From: JAWKUK01 sp041398605
GTDB taxonomy: Bacteria; Planctomycetota; UBA1135; GCA-002686595
DNA length: 64,000 bases
Direction of reading: 5' to 3'
NCBI GenBank assembly: GCA_041398605.1
Contig: JAWKUK010000022.1
Location: 61,142 to 125,141, forward strand
Under the pieces are notes generated by a model. That model was not told where the DNA came from and did no database searches. It was given only the letters and a program-made list of their open reading frames with translations. Shown piece by piece: positions 62,400-64,000 of the stretch (the first letter of the stretch is position 1; the number at the start of each line of letters is the position of its first letter). Both the position numbers and the translations under genes were made by a program.

Positions 62400-63506
62400 C
62401 TAGCCTAGGAGCCAGGTCGTACACACTGCTTGCGCGGTGACCAAGGCGAGGCCGATGCGCGCCTCCGCGCGGCGGTCGCCGAGGCGGTTCAGGCCGTCGG
62501 CGAGCCCGAGGGCCATCGCTGGGACGAGGAAGGAGCCGACCGGCCCTGCAGCTGGTCGCCCCGCGAACATCGGCACGAGCGCCGCCGCGCACCACGGCAG
62601 GATCCAGCGGGGGGCGCGCTGGCCGCTGCGTGTGCGGCGCGCGAAGAGGAGCCAATGGACCCCGAGCAGCGCGAGCGCGAAGCTGCGCAGCGTCCAGAGC
62701 GGCCAGGTGAAGGCGCCGCGGATGTCGGGCTCCGCGCCCGCGAAGACGCGCTCGATGAAGTGCCCCAAGCGCGCCGCTTCATCCGGGCCGGAGAGGCCGA
62801 TCGCGACCGAGATCGAGACCACGCAGAAGACGGAGAAGAACGTGACCTGCGCCTCTTGGGGACGCGCTGGATGGCGCGAGACAGCCCACGCCACCGCCGG
62901 CAAGAGGAGGACGAGCTCCGGGCGCAACAACGTGCCCAGCCCGAGCAACAGAATCGCGCGCCACTGATAGTCGCGCGGGAAGAGCTCGCCCAGGCGCGAC
63001 AGCGACCACAGGAGCGCGCTCGCGCCGAAGATGCCCGGCGCGAAGTCACACGGCGAGGTCGCGCCGTGCCAGGCGATCGGCGCCGAGAAGGCCACGAGCG
63101 TCGCAGGGATGCTCGACGTGCGGCGGAAGCCGAGCCGGCGCAAGAGGGCCAGCGTCGCTGCGAAGCCAAAGCCGTAACACGTCGCAGCAATGATCTGCAG
63201 CGCCTGTTCGGGGGCCGCGCCAAACGAGTGGACGAGCCCTTGCGCGAGCGGCAGCAGGAGGCCGTACGTGACGCGCGGCTCGCCCTCGAGCCGCCGGAGC
63301 ACCTCGTCGGATCCGAGCCAGCTCGAAGCAGGGAACGCGAGCGCGACCGCAGCGACGAGCAGGCCGTAGGCGAGCTCCTGGGTGCGCTCGCGCTGTTCGA
63401 TGACGCGGCCAGCGCGACGCAGCTTGAACACGAGCCGCCGCCGCTGTCCATGGAGCGCCGCGGGATCGACCTCGGCCGCGCCCGTCGTAGGTTGTGTGTC
63501 GGTCAC
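62400..63506 (-). CDS. multipass membrane protein, function unknown
   Basis: The 368-residue protein has a charged N-terminal segment (about 1-42) and eight or nine predicted membrane spans. The segment GATSPCDFAPGIFGASALLW and a cytoplasmic LLLGLGTLLRPELVLLLPAV motif recall GT-C type glycosyltransferases or mannosyltransferase-like proteins, but no diagnostic motif is clear. It starts with GTG inside a GTGA overlap with the aroB stop and lies 46 bp before the adaptor gene, so the four genes may be co-transcribed. I do not recognise the family with confidence. Confidence 0.7.
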   Translation of the reverse strand: MTDTQPTTGAAEVDPAALHGQRRRLVFKLRRAGRVIEQRERTQELAYGLLVAAVALAFPASSWLGSDEVLRRLEGEPRVTYGLLLPLAQGLVHSFGAAPEQALQIIAATCYGFGFAATLALLRRLGFRRTSSIPATLVAFSAPIAWHGATSPCDFAPGIFGASALLWSLSRLGELFPRDYQWRAILLLGLGTLLRPELVLLLPAVAWAVSRHPARPQEAQVTFFSVFCVVSISVAIGLSGPDEAARLGHFIERVFAGAEPDIRGAFTWPLWTLRSFALALLGVHWLLFARRTRSGQRAPRWILPWCAAALVPMFAGRPAAGPVGSFLVPAMALGLADGLNRLGDRRAEARIGLALVTAQAVCTTWLLG

Positions 63507-64000
63507 GCGGCCCCCCAGACCTCATCGAGCAGCGCGGCAGGCACGGTGACGCCGAGCGCGAGCGCGCCAGCGCGTCGCGGCAGGACGAACTCTGGCGCGC
63601 CGACCCGGCCCTTCTTGTCGTGTGCGAGCCCCGCGCTGAGCGCTGAGCGCGAGAGCGACACGCCGTAGCGTCCTGCGAGGGCGCTGACGTCGCGTGCGAG
63701 CCCCAGCCGCTCAGCGAGCGCGTCGTAACGCGCGCCGAGCTCGAGGTCCTCGAGGAGTCCCAGCTTCGCGCTCGTCCGCAGCGCGAGCGTCATCCCGACC
63801 GCGACCGCCTCACCGTGGGGGATCACGCCGTAGCCTGCAGCGTGCTCGAGCGCATGCCCAAAGGTGTGGCCGAGGTTGAGCGCGCGCCGACCATCCCGCT
63901 CGAACGGGTCGGCGGCGACGACCTGCGCCTTCAGCGCGATGGCCGCGGCGATCGCGTCCGAGGTCGCGCTTGTGTCCCGCGCGGCCAGCGCCTCGGCGCT
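63503..64000 (-). CDS. aroB: 3-dehydroquinate synthase (5' end outside window)
   Basis: AroB converts DAHP to 3-dehydroquinate in the shikimate pathway. The visible C-terminal 165 residues include the zinc-ligand motif LNLGHTFGHALEH and the following HGEAVAVGM, and the end DKKGRVGAPEFVLPRRAG, all typical. The N-terminal NAD-binding part lies beyond the right edge. The TGA overlaps the GTG start of the membrane-protein gene (GTGA). It is read leftwards, so the start is to the right of the window. Confidence 0.93.
   Translation of the reverse strand, partial: SAEALAARDTSATSDAIAAAIALKAQVVAADPFERDGRRALNLGHTFGHALEHAAGYGVIPHGEAVAVGMTLALRTSAKLGLLEDLELGARYDALAERLGLARDVSALAGRYGVSLSRSALSAGLAHDKKGRVGAPEFVLPRRAGALALGVTVPAALLDEVWGAA

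Overview
The window is about 70% G+C, densely coded bacterial DNA from a diderm: it has a TonB-dependent outer-membrane receptor, ExbB/ExbD/TonB, a Wza-like export lipoprotein and many lipobox proteins. A Ser/Thr kinase with C-terminal TPR-like repeats, an EF-hand/PQQ-type propeller, an ECF sigma/zinc anti-sigma pair and a secreted beta-helix protein with a distinctive C-terminal domain all fit a Planctomycetota member of a high-GC marine lineage. That assignment is inference from gene content only. No tRNA, rRNA, CRISPR array, insertion sequence or prophage gene was seen.

Layout. 1-2319 (minus): kamA-like lysine 2,3-aminomutase, a YkgJ cysteine-cluster protein and an ATP-grasp ligase that runs off the left edge, behind a good sigma70-type promoter. 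2686-3675 (minus): rsgA. 3764-6682 (plus): the kinase. 6570-21450: first polysaccharide block. Its minus arm holds a PPP-type phosphatase, beta-helix protein, asparagine synthase and GT4; its plus arm holds Wza-like, Wzc-like, wecC, wecB, heparinase II/III-like and a WbuB-like GT4. 21719-30586 (plus): a complete TonB2-type system (receptor, DUF3450 protein, TtpC-like ExbB, ExbB, ExbD, TonB, TPR lipoprotein), followed by a secreted beta-helix protein, a strong hairpin terminator and a lipoprotein. 34392-43949: second polysaccharide block, with six overlapping minus-strand genes (Wzx, Wzy, second asparagine synthase, sulfotransferase, BNR-like protein, PQQ/EF-hand protein) and a divergent initiating sugar-phosphate transferase.

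44049-50039 (minus): S9 peptidase, a frameshifted trypsin-like protease and a HEAT-repeat/cyclophilin lipoprotein. 50182-55600 (plus): ribBA, ECF sigma factor, anti-sigma factor, a small periplasmic protein, a PilM-PilN-like fusion and a small membrane protein. 55694-64000 (minus): carB, a frameshifted MacB-type permease, its HlyD/MacA-type adaptor, a multipass membrane protein and the 3' part of aroB.

How the genes work together. The two polysaccharide blocks together encode an almost complete Wzx/Wzy pathway: initiating transferase, ManNAcA precursor synthesis (WecB, WecC), glycosyltransferases, flippase, polymerase, Wza/Wzc export, and likely modification by sulfation and possibly amidation. 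The TonB system lies between the halves. Points most worth a second look are the KamA/ATP-grasp operon with a zinc-site-less aminomutase, the TonB2-type cluster paired with a secreted beta-helix protein, and the PilM-PilN-like fusion beside an ECF sigma module. Two one-base frameshifts in G/C runs suggest residual sequencing errors or real inactivation.
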